Source: Bradyrhizobium guangdongense (GTDB lineage: Bacteria; Pseudomonadota; Alphaproteobacteria; Rhizobiales; Xanthobacteraceae). From it: a DNA stretch of 64,000 nt. Below, piece after piece: positions 26,363-34,746 of the stretch. The stretch is from the NCBI RefSeq assembly GCF_004114975.1, contig NZ_CP030052.1:806001-870000 (forward strand), in the 5' to 3' direction. Below the pieces are notes generated by a model. That model did not search any database and was not told the origin of the DNA. It saw nothing but the letters and a program-made list of their open reading frames with translations. Position 1 is the first letter of the stretch. Each line of letters starts with the position of its first letter. The translations under genes and the position numbers were made by a program.

Positions 26363-27469
26363 CTATTGCGGTTTCCAAGCGCGGGCCTGCGCCCGGAGCT
26401 CAGCGGGATCGAAACCGCCACAATCGTTCTTGAACCGTTGGTCCGCGTACTTTGATATTTCCATCCGCTCCGGAAGGATTCCGTTCTCGTACAGCTTGTC
26501 GACGGTGTGCTGAACGGTCGGCAGTTCCTGGTAGCCGATGATGCCACCGGCTCCTCTGTGGTTCACGACGTCGAGCTTGGCTCTCAGGATGACCTCGCCT
26601 TCCCGGACCGCTTCATCAAGTGGTTTGTTCGATGGGAGCTGGCCAGGATAGACCTTAAAGTGATTGCGCACGGTCCCTTCGATGTTTCCTTCGGCGAAGA
26701 AGAACGATTCGTAGAGCGCACGGCACAGGCCTGCGACCACCTTCGGATGCTTTTCGATTTCACTGCGGGTGACAACCATACCGACCATACCAACGAGATC
26801 GTTCAGCGGGGACGGCACGTCTCTCATCTTCACGCCGAGGAGATTTCCGATCACCGCGTTCGGGCTATCGAACCCCGCGAAAGCCTGGATCTTGCCGCTT
26901 TTCAAAGCGTCCGCCGCTGGTGCTCCGAGACCGACCGGCAGGAAGGTCACGTCCTTGTCGGGATCGAGGCCGGCTTCCTTGAGGATAGCCTTGCCATACG
27001 GATAGGCCGCCGTGCCAAAACTACCGACTCCAATAACTTTACCTTTCAGGTCTAAGGGACCCTTCACCGGACTATCGGGGGGCACAATCACCCGGAGAGA
27101 ATTGCCGGGGTCGAACGAGACGATAACAAGGTTCGGGTCTTGACGGGCGAGCGGCAAGAAGGACGCTAACGCCACCAAAGTATAGAATGCATTGCCGTTG
27201 CTTACGGCCTGCACCGCAGCCGTCGCGCCAGCGGTAGGTTGAAACTTGACCGTCACCCCCGCGTACTTCTCCGGCAACTTCAAGGTGGGCTGGAGCGATG
27301 AGTAAGGCGCGGACCCGATGCTCAATGCTGTATCCGAGGATGCGAAGGTCACTTCCTTCAGACTCTCGGCTTGCGTCGCACCACAGACGAAGACGGACAG
27401 ATTGGCTGCAACCGCCAAACAACCTACTAAACGCAAGGACTTCCTCCATTCAATCGTGCCGAAAGGCAT
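26363..27469 (-). CDS. ABC transporter substrate-binding protein (NMT1/TauA-like)
   Basis: A 368-residue periplasmic protein with a signal peptide of about 34 residues (core LVGCLAVAANLSVFVCGATQA). The mature domain has SIGSAPYSSLQPTLKLPEKY, GNSLRVIVPPDSPVKGPLDLKGKVIG and AFAGFDSP, consistent with the sulfonate/taurine/thiamine-precursor class. The C-terminal LYENGILPERMEISKYADQRF is typical. It partners the permease and ATPase encoded just upstream in the same operon. The ligand is unknown; operon content suggests an organic sulfur or carboxylic compound. Confidence 0.85.
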   Translation of the reverse strand: MPFGTIEWRKSLRLVGCLAVAANLSVFVCGATQAESLKEVTFASSDTALSIGSAPYSSLQPTLKLPEKYAGVTVKFQPTAGATAAVQAVSNGNAFYTLVALASFLPLARQDPNLVIVSFDPGNSLRVIVPPDSPVKGPLDLKGKVIGVGSFGTAAYPYGKAILKEAGLDPDKDVTFLPVGLGAPAADALKSGKIQAFAGFDSPNAVIGNLLGVKMRDVPSPLNDLVGMVGMVVTRSEIEKHPKVVAGLCRALYESFFFAEGNIEGTVRNHFKVYPGQLPSNKPLDEAVREGEVILRAKLDVVNHRGAGGIIGYQELPTVQHTVDKLYENGILPERMEISKYADQRFKNDCGGFDPAELRAQARAWKPQ

Positions 27470-27488
27470 TGCGTGCCCATACCTGCAA

Positions 27489-28313
27489 TCAGCCCCACGC
27501 CATTGACTGAAGAGCTCGGGTCACCGTCCTGACGATGCTTCTAAGGCTTATGCCGATTGCGGCCGTGAGAGCGAGGACCGCATAAACGGCCGCTATGTCG
27601 CCCGTGAACGACTTTTGTTGAATGACCTGCCCCAGACCTGCGGCTCCGCCGACCAGTTCGGCAGCGATTGCTCCGAGCAAAGCCAGCACGATGGCCACAT
27701 CGAGAGAAGGCACGATGAAAGCCATCGCGAAGGGCAGCCTCAATTTGCGAAGTTCTTGTAGCCGCGTCGCCTTCATCGATCGCAGCAGATCGATCATGTC
27801 CGAGTTCACTTCAGTGAATCCGGCAAGTGTAGCGGTGAATACCGGAAAGAAGGCGAGTAGAGCCGAAATGATGACCTTCGGTCCTATGCCGTATCCGAAC
27901 CAGGCTATCAGCAAGGGAGCGATAGCGATCTTCGGGAACGTCTGAACAGCAATGACGTAGGGATAGCCGGCACGCCGCAGGAGCCCCGAATATGCGAACG
28001 TCGCCCCCAGAGTGATGGCGACGACCGTTCCAAACAGGAAGCCAAGTACGGTTTCGTTGAATGTCACGAGGATGTCGTTCAGGAAGCGTCCGCCGACCAC
28101 GCCTTCGTAGAGCGCGCCCGCTACCAGAGCTGGGCTCGGGAGGATCAGAGCGGACACAAGTCGATATTGGGACGAGAGTTGCCAGATAGCGAGAAGCAGC
28201 AGCGCAATGCCGAGCGCTAGCAGTGCTGCTCCGAATTTTCGGCCCCCCTCTAGGATCGAGGGGACTGAGCCGATCTCGGATTCGCTTCTCACGGCCTGGC
28301 TGGACACTTGCAT
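27489..28313 (-). CDS. ABC transporter permease (SsuC/TauC class)
   Basis: A protein of 274 residues from the ATG at 28313, which has GGAG just upstream; a longer frame would overlap the ATPase gene. About six membrane helices are visible. The EAA-type coupling loop is in LLRSMKATRLQELRKLRLPFAMAFIVPSL. It is 34 bases downstream of the ATPase gene and 19 bases upstream of the binding-protein gene. Confidence 0.88.
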   Translation of the reverse strand: MQVSSQAVRSESEIGSVPSILEGGRKFGAALLALGIALLLLAIWQLSSQYRLVSALILPSPALVAGALYEGVVGGRFLNDILVTFNETVLGFLFGTVVAITLGATFAYSGLLRRAGYPYVIAVQTFPKIAIAPLLIAWFGYGIGPKVIISALLAFFPVFTATLAGFTEVNSDMIDLLRSMKATRLQELRKLRLPFAMAFIVPSLDVAIVLALLGAIAAELVGGAAGLGQVIQQKSFTGDIAAVYAVLALTAAIGISLRSIVRTVTRALQSMAWG

Positions 28314-28347
28314 TCTCCGTTTACAACATCGAACGATAGGTCCCGAG

Positions 28348-29193
28348 TCACAAATGAAGCCTATCGAAGGCATCCCGGGCTCTCGCCACCTCCCGGAAAA
28401 ATTCTTGCTTCTTCCGGAGTGAGGCGTCCCTCACAGCGGGAAAGCCCTGCGCTTCGATGATGCTGTCTAAGCGCCCGGGTCTTGGGGCCATCACTCCGAT
28501 GCGATCAGACAGAAAGACCGCTTCGGATATGTTGTGCGTGACGAAGATGATGGTCTTTTGCGCGCTCTTTTGCAGACCCATCAGTTCATCGTTCAGGCGC
28601 TCACGCGTGAATTCGTCGAGCGCGCTGAAGGGCTCGTCCATGGCCAGGATTTCGGGATCTGTGATCAACGCCCGAGCTATCGCCGCTCGTTGTTGCATGC
28701 CGCCGGATAACTCGTCTGGCGAGCGATTTTTGAAAGCGGCAATTCCCATCATCTCAAGCAGGCGATCGGCCCGCGATCTCGCCTCTTGCATCGAGCATGA
28801 TTTCGTCACCTCGACGGGAAGGAGAAGATTCTGAAGAACCGTTCGCCAGGGTAGAAGCGTGGACTTCTGGAAGACCATACCGATCCGTGAATCCGGTCCG
28901 GTCACTTGCGTGCCATTTATGAAAACGCCACCTGTCGTGGGGGTGGTGAGGCCGGCGATGATGCGGAGCAAGGTTGTCTTGCCGCATCCCGACGGTCCGA
29001 TGAAGCTGAAGAACTCGCCCTTCCGGATCGTGAGGGAAAGCGGCTTGAGCGCCACGGTCTGTTCCGAAGCGCCGAGCGCGAAGATCTTCGATACATCGCG
29101 AACGTCGATGCCGGTAGCCGACGGCGCGGCGTCTTCGCTGCGTGCCGTCGGCACTTCGCGCCTCTTCGACTCAGCCGCCCGCACGAGCTGCAT
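28348..29193 (-). CDS. ABC transporter ATP-binding protein (SsuB/TauB class)
   Basis: A 281-residue ATPase. Walker A is GPSGCGKTT, Q-loop MVFQKSTLLPWRTV, signature LSGGMQQR, Walker B ILAMDEP, and H-loop IIFVTHNISEA. About 28 residues precede the fold (basic, with KRREVPTARSED). It overlaps the upstream decarboxylase subunit gene by 23 bases, which ties the transporter tightly to the ThDP enzyme. Confidence 0.9.
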   Translation of the reverse strand: MQLVRAAESKRREVPTARSEDAAPSATGIDVRDVSKIFALGASEQTVALKPLSLTIRKGEFFSFIGPSGCGKTTLLRIIAGLTTPTTGGVFINGTQVTGPDSRIGMVFQKSTLLPWRTVLQNLLLPVEVTKSCSMQEARSRADRLLEMMGIAAFKNRSPDELSGGMQQRAAIARALITDPEILAMDEPFSALDEFTRERLNDELMGLQKSAQKTIIFVTHNISEAVFLSDRIGVMAPRPGRLDSIIEAQGFPAVRDASLRKKQEFFREVARARDAFDRLHL

Positions 29194-29803
29194 CCGCCAA
29201 AGCAGCCTTGAAACGGACGCGGCACACGGCCGGATCCAGAGTTCGCTTAAACTTCGGCGGATCGGTGGGCTTGACCCGCATCAAGATGAAGACGGCATCT
29301 TCAGATTCCCGCAGCAACTTGCTGCCTTTCGGTAGCTCGGCTGCTGTACCGATAGTCAGGGTGCGCCTGATGCCGGACCCGACGGCGATCTTCTCAAGGT
29401 CTACGCCCAAACTCGTATGGCTGCGCTGGTAGCCGGTTTCGCCGTAGTGACCGTTGTCGACACAAACGATTCTCAAGTTGGGAGGATTGCGGACGCCGAT
29501 GGTGGCCAGGGACCCGACGTTCATCAGCAACTCTCCGTCACCGCAAAAGGCGATGACGGTACGATCGGGACGAGCGAGAGCGAGACCCAACCCCATCATC
29601 GTCGCCGCCCCCATGGCCCCTCCGAGACCATAGGCGGACGGACCATCGTTCACCAGCGAAGTCACATCGCGCGCGGTGCCAGCCAAGCCCGCGATGAACA
29701 GGAACTCCTTGTGACCTCCCACTAACGCTGGAACGGCCTCACGTCGATCAAGGACGTAGCGCTCGTCGAACTCCGGATTGCCAACATTTGCTTTCATGAT
29801 CAT
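29171..29803 (-). CDS. ThDP-dependent decarboxylase, cofactor-binding subunit (sulfopyruvate/phosphonopyruvate decarboxylase beta-like)
   Basis: A 210-residue subunit with the ThDP-binding domain: GDGELLMNVGSLATIG begins the GDG motif and ends about 28 residues later with VCVDNGHYGETG (Asn and Gly metal ligands). The N-terminal AVPALVG and LGGAMGAATMMGLGLA match ComE/phosphonopyruvate decarboxylase C-terminal halves. With the subunit at 29809-30366 it would form an active alpha/beta enzyme, decarboxylating a 3-sulfo- or 3-phosphono-pyruvate-like acid to an aldehyde. The ATG at 29803 follows AGGGGG, 5 bases after the partner's stop. Confidence 0.82.
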   Translation of the reverse strand: MIMKANVGNPEFDERYVLDRREAVPALVGGHKEFLFIAGLAGTARDVTSLVNDGPSAYGLGGAMGAATMMGLGLALARPDRTVIAFCGDGELLMNVGSLATIGVRNPPNLRIVCVDNGHYGETGYQRSHTSLGVDLEKIAVGSGIRRTLTIGTAAELPKGSKLLRESEDAVFILMRVKPTDPPKFKRTLDPAVCRVRFKAALADAARAGG

Positions 29804-29808
29804 GCCCC

Positions 29809-30366
29809 CTAGAACGCCTTCGCGCCGATGAGTTTTTGAGTGAGGAGGACCGCAACTGCCTCGCCGCCTTGGAAGGCCATCGTGATGGCAGCCGAGACGA
29901 CAGGCACGACGTCCTCAGGCCGGTCTACACGCAGACATCGAACCGACATCGCTTCCAGGACCGGCTCGACGGCCCTCCCCATCGGCATCTGCCAGGGATT
30001 ACCCTCGCCGAAATCTCCGCGCATACTCAGGAGCGTCAAGAAAGGGAAGCGTCCGCCCGCTATCAGGGAGAGAAGGTTGACGCAATTACCCGCGCCGCTG
30101 CTCTGCATAAGCAGCACGCCACGGGCGCCGCCCAACTCGGCACCCGCCATCATCGCGACACCTTCTTCTTCGGTTGTAAGCGCGATCGACTCGACCTCGG
30201 CATCTGCGAGCGACTCGTTGATGAGAACGGTGTGGCCGGCATCCGGGACGTAGGCAAACTGCGTGAAGTTGTTTCGTCGGAGCAGGTCGTACAACTCATA
30301 TTGCCAGCCCGCCCGGGCGGCTTCCTTCGCCTTAACGCGGCTCTCTGCGTGCACAGCTGCTGACAA
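29809..30366 (-). CDS. ThDP-dependent decarboxylase, pyrimidine-binding subunit (sulfopyruvate/phosphonopyruvate decarboxylase alpha-like)
   Basis: A 185-residue subunit starting at a TTG (30366) that is preceded by AAGGAGG. The catalytic glutamate that activates ThDP lies in LTTEEEGVAMMAGAELGG, and SSGAGNCVNLL and LLSMRGDFGEGNPWQMPMGR are typical of ComD-type subunits. Split alpha/beta organisation is the sulfopyruvate decarboxylase arrangement; most phosphonopyruvate decarboxylases are single chains. This is the first gene of the minus-strand operon, facing the aldehyde dehydrogenase gene. Confidence 0.82.
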   Translation of the reverse strand: MSAAVHAESRVKAKEAARAGWQYELYDLLRRNNFTQFAYVPDAGHTVLINESLADAEVESIALTTEEEGVAMMAGAELGGARGVLLMQSSGAGNCVNLLSLIAGGRFPFLTLLSMRGDFGEGNPWQMPMGRAVEPVLEAMSVRCLRVDRPEDVVPVVSAAITMAFQGGEAVAVLLTQKLIGAKAF

Positions 30367-30658
30367 TGAACGATCCTCCTTGTATCTCCGACCAACCCGG
30401 CAACCGGGACGACGTCGTAGTGATTGCTACGATCAGTGAGCCGGAGACGTCAAGGCGAGATCGACAGCCGGTCGCTTCCCGCGCTGCACCAAACCACGGC
30501 CGTCGCGACAAATTTACTCGAAGTCCCCGAAGCTTACGCGCAGGACAAGCCTCCTCTTTCATTTTGATCATACTTCCATAACAGCTGCTGTCGTTGCCCA
30601 TGCTGCTACCTCGATCTATTGAGCTGCTTGTTGCGAACGCTCAAACGGAGGAGATGGA
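30367..30658. promoter_or_regulatory. Divergent promoter region, decarboxylase operon / aldehyde dehydrogenase
   Basis: This 292-base gap lies between the TTG at 30366 and the ATG at 30659. Ribosome sites are visible on both sides (AAGGAGG for the minus strand; GGAGGAG before 30659). No clear palindrome or -35/-10 pair stands out and no regulator gene adjoins it, so control may come from a distant factor. Confidence 0.4.
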
Positions 30659-32107
30659 ATGCAGCACTTCGAGATGGTGATCGGAGGAAAAAAGCGCGCG
30701 TCAAAGAGCCAACGGCGATTGGAAACACAGAACCCTTTTACATCAGAGACCTGGGCGACTGTCCCGCAAGCCGATGCTTCCGACGTGAACGACGCAGTCG
30801 ACTCCGCACACAGGTCATTCGTCGAAGGACCTTGGCCTCGGCTGACCGGAAAGCAGCGAGGGGTTATTCTTCACCGGGTTGGAGATCTCGTGCTGAAGAA
30901 CATCGAGAGCCTGGCGCGATGGGAGATCCGCGACAACGGAAAGACTATTTCCGAAATGCGGACCCAAATGCAGACGATGGCGCAGTGGTATCACTACTAC
31001 GCCGGCCTTGCCGACAAGGTCCACAGCTCCGTTATCCCCGTCGATCCGGAGAATTATTTCAACTACACACGATACGAGCCGATCGGCGTCGTCGCCGCGA
31101 TCACTCCGTGGAATTCGCCGTTGAGACTTCTTTCCTGGAAGATTGCCCCGGCCCTCGCCGCCGGCAACACGGTGGTCGTCAAGCCATCAGAATTCACATC
31201 CACATCGACACTGTTGTTCGTGGATCTGCTCGAAGAGGCTGGAGTGCCGCCCGGCGTCGTGAATGTTCTTACCGGCTACGGCTCCGAGATCGGACCCGCG
31301 CTGGTCCAGCACCCACTAGTCGCCAAGATCTCCTTCACTGGTGGTGTCGACGCCGGTCGCAAAGTCTACGAGCTCGCCGCTCGCCACCTCAAACCGGTAG
31401 CCCTGGAACTGGGCGGGAAATCGCCTAACATCATTTTCGAGGACGCCGATCTGGATGCTGCGGCAGCCGGTGCCGTCGGAGGTATTTTCTCCTCGACCGG
31501 GCAAACATGTGTCGCGGGCTCCCGCCTACTCGTTCAAGAGACGGTGCTTGAACAGATCCTTGAAAAGCTGGTCCGGCGTGGAAGCGGCATGCGGCTGGGC
31601 GACCCGTTGGATCCAGCGACCGACATCGGCCCTGTCGCGACGGAACAGCAATTCCGCAAGATACTTTCGATGATTGACACAGCCAGCTCGGAGGGCGCGC
31701 GGCTAGTGCTTGGCGGCAAGCGATCCCACGCCCCGGAATGCGGCAAGGGATGGTTCGTCGAACCGACGATCTATGCCGATGTGAAGAACACGATGACGAT
31801 TTCCCAGCAGGAAGTCTTTGGTCCCGTTCTTTCTGTTATCGCGTTCAAGGATGAAGAGGATGCGATCCGCACGGCTAATGCGACCAACTTCGGCTTAGCC
31901 GGGGGATTCTGGACCAAGGACGTAAGTCGCGCTCACCGCGTCGCAGCCCGACTCCAGGCCGGAACGGTCTGGATCAACATGTATCGGAAGACTGATCCTG
32001 CCGTTCCCTTTGGTGGTTACAAGACATCCGGCTTGGGGCGTGAAAGTGGGATCGACGCGATGAAGGATTTCCTTCAGACGAAGAGCGTGTGGCTCCGATT
32101 GCAGTAG
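30659..32107 (+). CDS. NAD(P)-dependent aldehyde dehydrogenase
   Basis: A 482-residue ALDH of normal length. Nucleotide-binding and catalytic elements include TPWNSPLRLLSWKIAPALAAGN (149-170), FTGGVDAGRKV, Glu250 in LELGGKSPN and the nucleophile Cys284 in GQTCVAGSR. It oxidises an aldehyde to an acid. Facing a two-subunit ThDP decarboxylase, the expected substrate is the aldehyde made by that enzyme (sulfoacetaldehyde if the substrate is sulfopyruvate). GGAGGAG upstream fixes the start. It is transcribed with the downstream glutamate dehydrogenase. Confidence 0.9.
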   Translation: MQHFEMVIGGKKRASKSQRRLETQNPFTSETWATVPQADASDVNDAVDSAHRSFVEGPWPRLTGKQRGVILHRVGDLVLKNIESLARWEIRDNGKTISEMRTQMQTMAQWYHYYAGLADKVHSSVIPVDPENYFNYTRYEPIGVVAAITPWNSPLRLLSWKIAPALAAGNTVVVKPSEFTSTSTLLFVDLLEEAGVPPGVVNVLTGYGSEIGPALVQHPLVAKISFTGGVDAGRKVYELAARHLKPVALELGGKSPNIIFEDADLDAAAAGAVGGIFSSTGQTCVAGSRLLVQETVLEQILEKLVRRGSGMRLGDPLDPATDIGPVATEQQFRKILSMIDTASSEGARLVLGGKRSHAPECGKGWFVEPTIYADVKNTMTISQQEVFGPVLSVIAFKDEEDAIRTANATNFGLAGGFWTKDVSRAHRVAARLQAGTVWINMYRKTDPAVPFGGYKTSGLGRESGIDAMKDFLQTKSVWLRLQ

Positions 32108-32124
32108 ACATCCCGCTGCTATTT

Positions 32125-32149
32125 CGGGCCTGCGTGCTTGCACGCCCGC
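32125..32149 (+). terminator. GC-rich hairpin after the aldehyde dehydrogenase gene
   Basis: GCGTGC (32132-32137) and GCACGC (32140-32145) pair, with flanking CGGGC and GCCCG offering an alternative stem. There is no T run, so it is a weak intrinsic terminator or an mRNA 3' stabiliser between the two plus-strand genes. Confidence 0.3.
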
Positions 32150-32260
32150 AAGTTCTCACGTGATCGCCGGCGCTGCGAGACAGCCGCGCGTCCTCCATCC
32201 GCTCGCGGGCGCTTAGTCGATTGCTCCCGGGCCGTCGCTTATTGATAAATCGGAGCCAAA

Positions 32261-33520
32261 ATGAGCATCTATAGTGGGCCCGTCTTCGAGATGGCTTCAC
32301 GACAGTTCACCGTGATTGCCGATCATCTGGCAATTCCCATCGACGAACGCAGCCGCTTGCTTCTTCCCAAGCGCGCCATCTCGGTTTCTTGCCCCATCCA
32401 TTGTGATGACGGGTCGATCTCCGTATTCGAGGGCTATCGAGTCCAGCATCACCTTACACTCGGGCCGACCAAGGGAGGAACGCGCTTTGCCGCTAGTGTT
32501 GATATCGGCGAAGTCGCCGCCCTCGCGATTTGGATGAGCTGGAAATGCGCACTGGTCGGACTACCCTATGGCGGCGCGAAGGGCGGTATTCGTGTCGATC
32601 CAGCGAAGATTTCCCACCGAGAGCTTGAGGCGCTCTCGCGCCGCTATATGCAGGAGATGATTCCGTTCGTGGGTCCGCACGTCGACGTCATGGCTCCCGA
32701 TATGGGCACCAACGAGCAAGTGATGGCGTGGTTCATGGACACGTATTCCATGTACCAGGGGCGTACCGTAACGGAGATCGTAACCGGCAAGCCTGTTGGC
32801 GCGGGAGGCACCTTAGGGCGTCGGGAGGCGACAGGACGCGGCGTCGCCCATCTGGCCAAACGAGTTTTGAAGGATCTGTCGATCGACTGGTCGACGGCGA
32901 CCGCGGTGGTTCAAGGCTTCGGCAACGTCGGCTCGTACGCGGCACTGGAGTTGAGCAGGAGCGGCGTCAAGATAGTAGGTGTCGGCGACCACACGGGCGC
33001 ATTTTACGACCGTGCAGGCCTCAACGTCACACAGTTGATCCGTCATGCGGCGAGGCACGGAAGTCTGTCTGATTATCACGAAGCGCCCCGTCTCGATCCA
33101 GCCGAGCTCCTGCAGCTTCCTTGCGACGTCCTTGTGCCAGCAGCCATGGAGCGGGTGATCGATGATCGCGTGGCGCGGGATCTGCGATGTCGCGTGCTTG
33201 CTGAGGGCGCCAACGGCCCGACCACTCCGGAGGCTGATCTGGTCCTAGAGAGGCGCCGCAACGAGATATTCCTCATACCGGATATTCTCTGTAACTCGGG
33301 CGGCGTGATCGTGAGTTATTTCGAGTGGCTTCAAGACCTCCAGCAATTGTTCTGGGAAGAAGAAGAGGTTATGCGGAGGGAATATCAGATCCTCGATCGC
33401 GCATTCAACGATATGGTTACCCGCGCCGCTCGTGACAACGTCTCTCATCGAACCGCCGCCATGGCCATAGGTGTCGAACGAGTGCGGGCAGCGAAAACGA
33501 CCCGAGGGCTTTTCCCATAA
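32261..33520 (+). CDS. Glu/Leu/Phe/Val dehydrogenase, probable glutamate dehydrogenase
   Basis: A 419-residue amino acid dehydrogenase. The substrate domain includes GPTKGGTRFAASVD and the catalytic-lysine motif GLPYGGAKGGIRVDP; the Rossmann domain has VQGFGNVGSYAALEL. Length and motifs fit hexameric NAD(P)-glutamate dehydrogenase, which interconverts glutamate with 2-oxoglutarate and ammonium. In this setting it would regenerate 2-oxoglutarate for transamination of an amino acid feeding the decarboxylase, although no aminotransferase lies in the same operon. Confidence 0.88.
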   Translation: MSIYSGPVFEMASRQFTVIADHLAIPIDERSRLLLPKRAISVSCPIHCDDGSISVFEGYRVQHHLTLGPTKGGTRFAASVDIGEVAALAIWMSWKCALVGLPYGGAKGGIRVDPAKISHRELEALSRRYMQEMIPFVGPHVDVMAPDMGTNEQVMAWFMDTYSMYQGRTVTEIVTGKPVGAGGTLGRREATGRGVAHLAKRVLKDLSIDWSTATAVVQGFGNVGSYAALELSRSGVKIVGVGDHTGAFYDRAGLNVTQLIRHAARHGSLSDYHEAPRLDPAELLQLPCDVLVPAAMERVIDDRVARDLRCRVLAEGANGPTTPEADLVLERRRNEIFLIPDILCNSGGVIVSYFEWLQDLQQLFWEEEEVMRREYQILDRAFNDMVTRAARDNVSHRTAAMAIGVERVRAAKTTRGLFP

Positions 33521-33575
33521 TAAGCTCACCATTCTTCGCTAACGGCGAGCGGCACTCTGCCCATCCTCATCTCAC

Positions 33576-33605
33576 GAAAATGCCGAGACCTTTGAAGGCC
33601 TCGGC
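33576..33605 (-). terminator. Intrinsic-terminator-like hairpin for the LysR gene
   Basis: GCCGAGACC (33582-33590) and GGCCTCGGC (33597-33605) pair with one mismatch around a TTTGAA loop. On the minus strand the stem is followed by ATTTTCG, a short T run. The hairpin lies between the convergent glutamate dehydrogenase and LysR genes. Confidence 0.45.
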
Positions 33606-33718
33606 GAGTCAGGGAGGAAACGCCTCATGCGAGGCCGAGATCTAAAGCGCACGCGGCGAACTCTTTGTAAACTCGTTTCTGCCGAAAGCCGCCCTCGCGG
33701 TGGGCGAACACTGGCTGA

Positions 33719-34654
33719 TTATGTCCGCAGGGGGCCGGCATCTCCGCCGATTTCGGCGAATCGAGACCTAGTAGACCTCGCTATGTCCGCTATTAGTCTC
33801 TGCACCAGATCTGATACGGGACGATCGACCGGGAGGCAGACCACAAGATTGCGTTGGGCCCAGTTATCCGACAACTCGACAGCCCGCGCTCCTGCGTCCT
33901 TCACCGAAGAAGAGATGACGCTTACTGGGACGACGGCAACGCCGGCGCCCGCAGCCACCATGCGGCAAACACTTTCAAACCCTCGCAAACGTATGCGGAT
34001 GACCAGCTCTCGACCGAGCCTTCGCGCATGATCGGCGAGATATGTCTGAATGGATGCCTGCTCATCTAGGCCGATGAAGTGCTCGTTCAACACCTCGGCG
34101 AACCCTATTGAGGTGTAGTCGGCGAGCCAATGCCCCGGAGGAACCAGTACGACAAGGCGGTCCACTCCGAATGGCTCCGTTCGCAGCCCTTCAAACTGCG
34201 CATTCTCGGCGGCAATTCCGAGGTCTGCTTCACCCGCTCTTACCGCCACCGCGATGAGATCCGACGTCTGCTCCTGGAGATCGACCGTCACGTCGGGATG
34301 CCGGGCGAGATAGCTCGCCAAGACATCCGGAAGGAAGCTTGCGATGGCATTCGAATTGGCCCGCATCCGTATCAGGCCCCGTTCGCGCTTTCTCCACGAT
34401 CGGACCGCCCCGCTCAGCCGCTCTGCCTGCATAAGTATGCTGCGGGCGTGCCCGGCGAACTCCAGTCCCGCTGAGGTCGGTCGTGTCCCTTTGACCGTAC
34501 GCTCGAACAACTGCAGGCCAGCCCGCTCCTCTAGCGATTTCATGCGTTCGGACAGCGCAGAAACAGAGAGGTTGGCATGTCTGGCTGCCGCGGCAAGCCC
34601 ACCTCTGTCCACGACGAGCACAAGCAGCCGCAGATCCACCAGATCGAAATGCAT
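33719..34654 (-). CDS. LysR-family regulator
   Basis: A protein of 311 residues from the ATG at 34654, with GGAGAAAGG upstream; a longer frame would add an unlikely basic extension. The N-terminal helix-turn-helix (residues about 1-60: LAAAARHANLSVSALSERMKSLEERAG) is followed by a periplasmic-binding-like effector domain. It is divergent from the MaoC-like and CoA-transferase genes, 92 bases apart, and very likely controls them. A LysR next to such a pair is seen in itaconate-degradation loci (inference by analogy). Confidence 0.88.
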   Translation of the reverse strand: MHFDLVDLRLLVLVVDRGGLAAAARHANLSVSALSERMKSLEERAGLQLFERTVKGTRPTSAGLEFAGHARSILMQAERLSGAVRSWRKRERGLIRMRANSNAIASFLPDVLASYLARHPDVTVDLQEQTSDLIAVAVRAGEADLGIAAENAQFEGLRTEPFGVDRLVVLVPPGHWLADYTSIGFAEVLNEHFIGLDEQASIQTYLADHARRLGRELVIRIRLRGFESVCRMVAAGAGVAVVPVSVISSSVKDAGARAVELSDNWAQRNLVVCLPVDRPVSDLVQRLIADIARSTRSRFAEIGGDAGPLRT

Positions 34655-34682
34655 GCCTTTCTCCAACTCCGAATGCTGTTGC

Positions 34683-34718
34683 TGGATAATACGACTGTTG
34701 GTCCACCAGCGATATCCA
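34683..34718. promoter_or_regulatory. Nested inverted repeats, candidate LysR operator
   Basis: TGGATA (34683-34688) and TATCCA (34713-34718) are exact inverted repeats. Inside them TGGT-CC-ACCA forms a second symmetric site. They lie between the LysR start at 34654 and the MaoC-like start at 34747. Confidence 0.4.
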
Positions 34719-34746
34719 ATAGGTTCGACCAGAACGAGAGGTCTAG

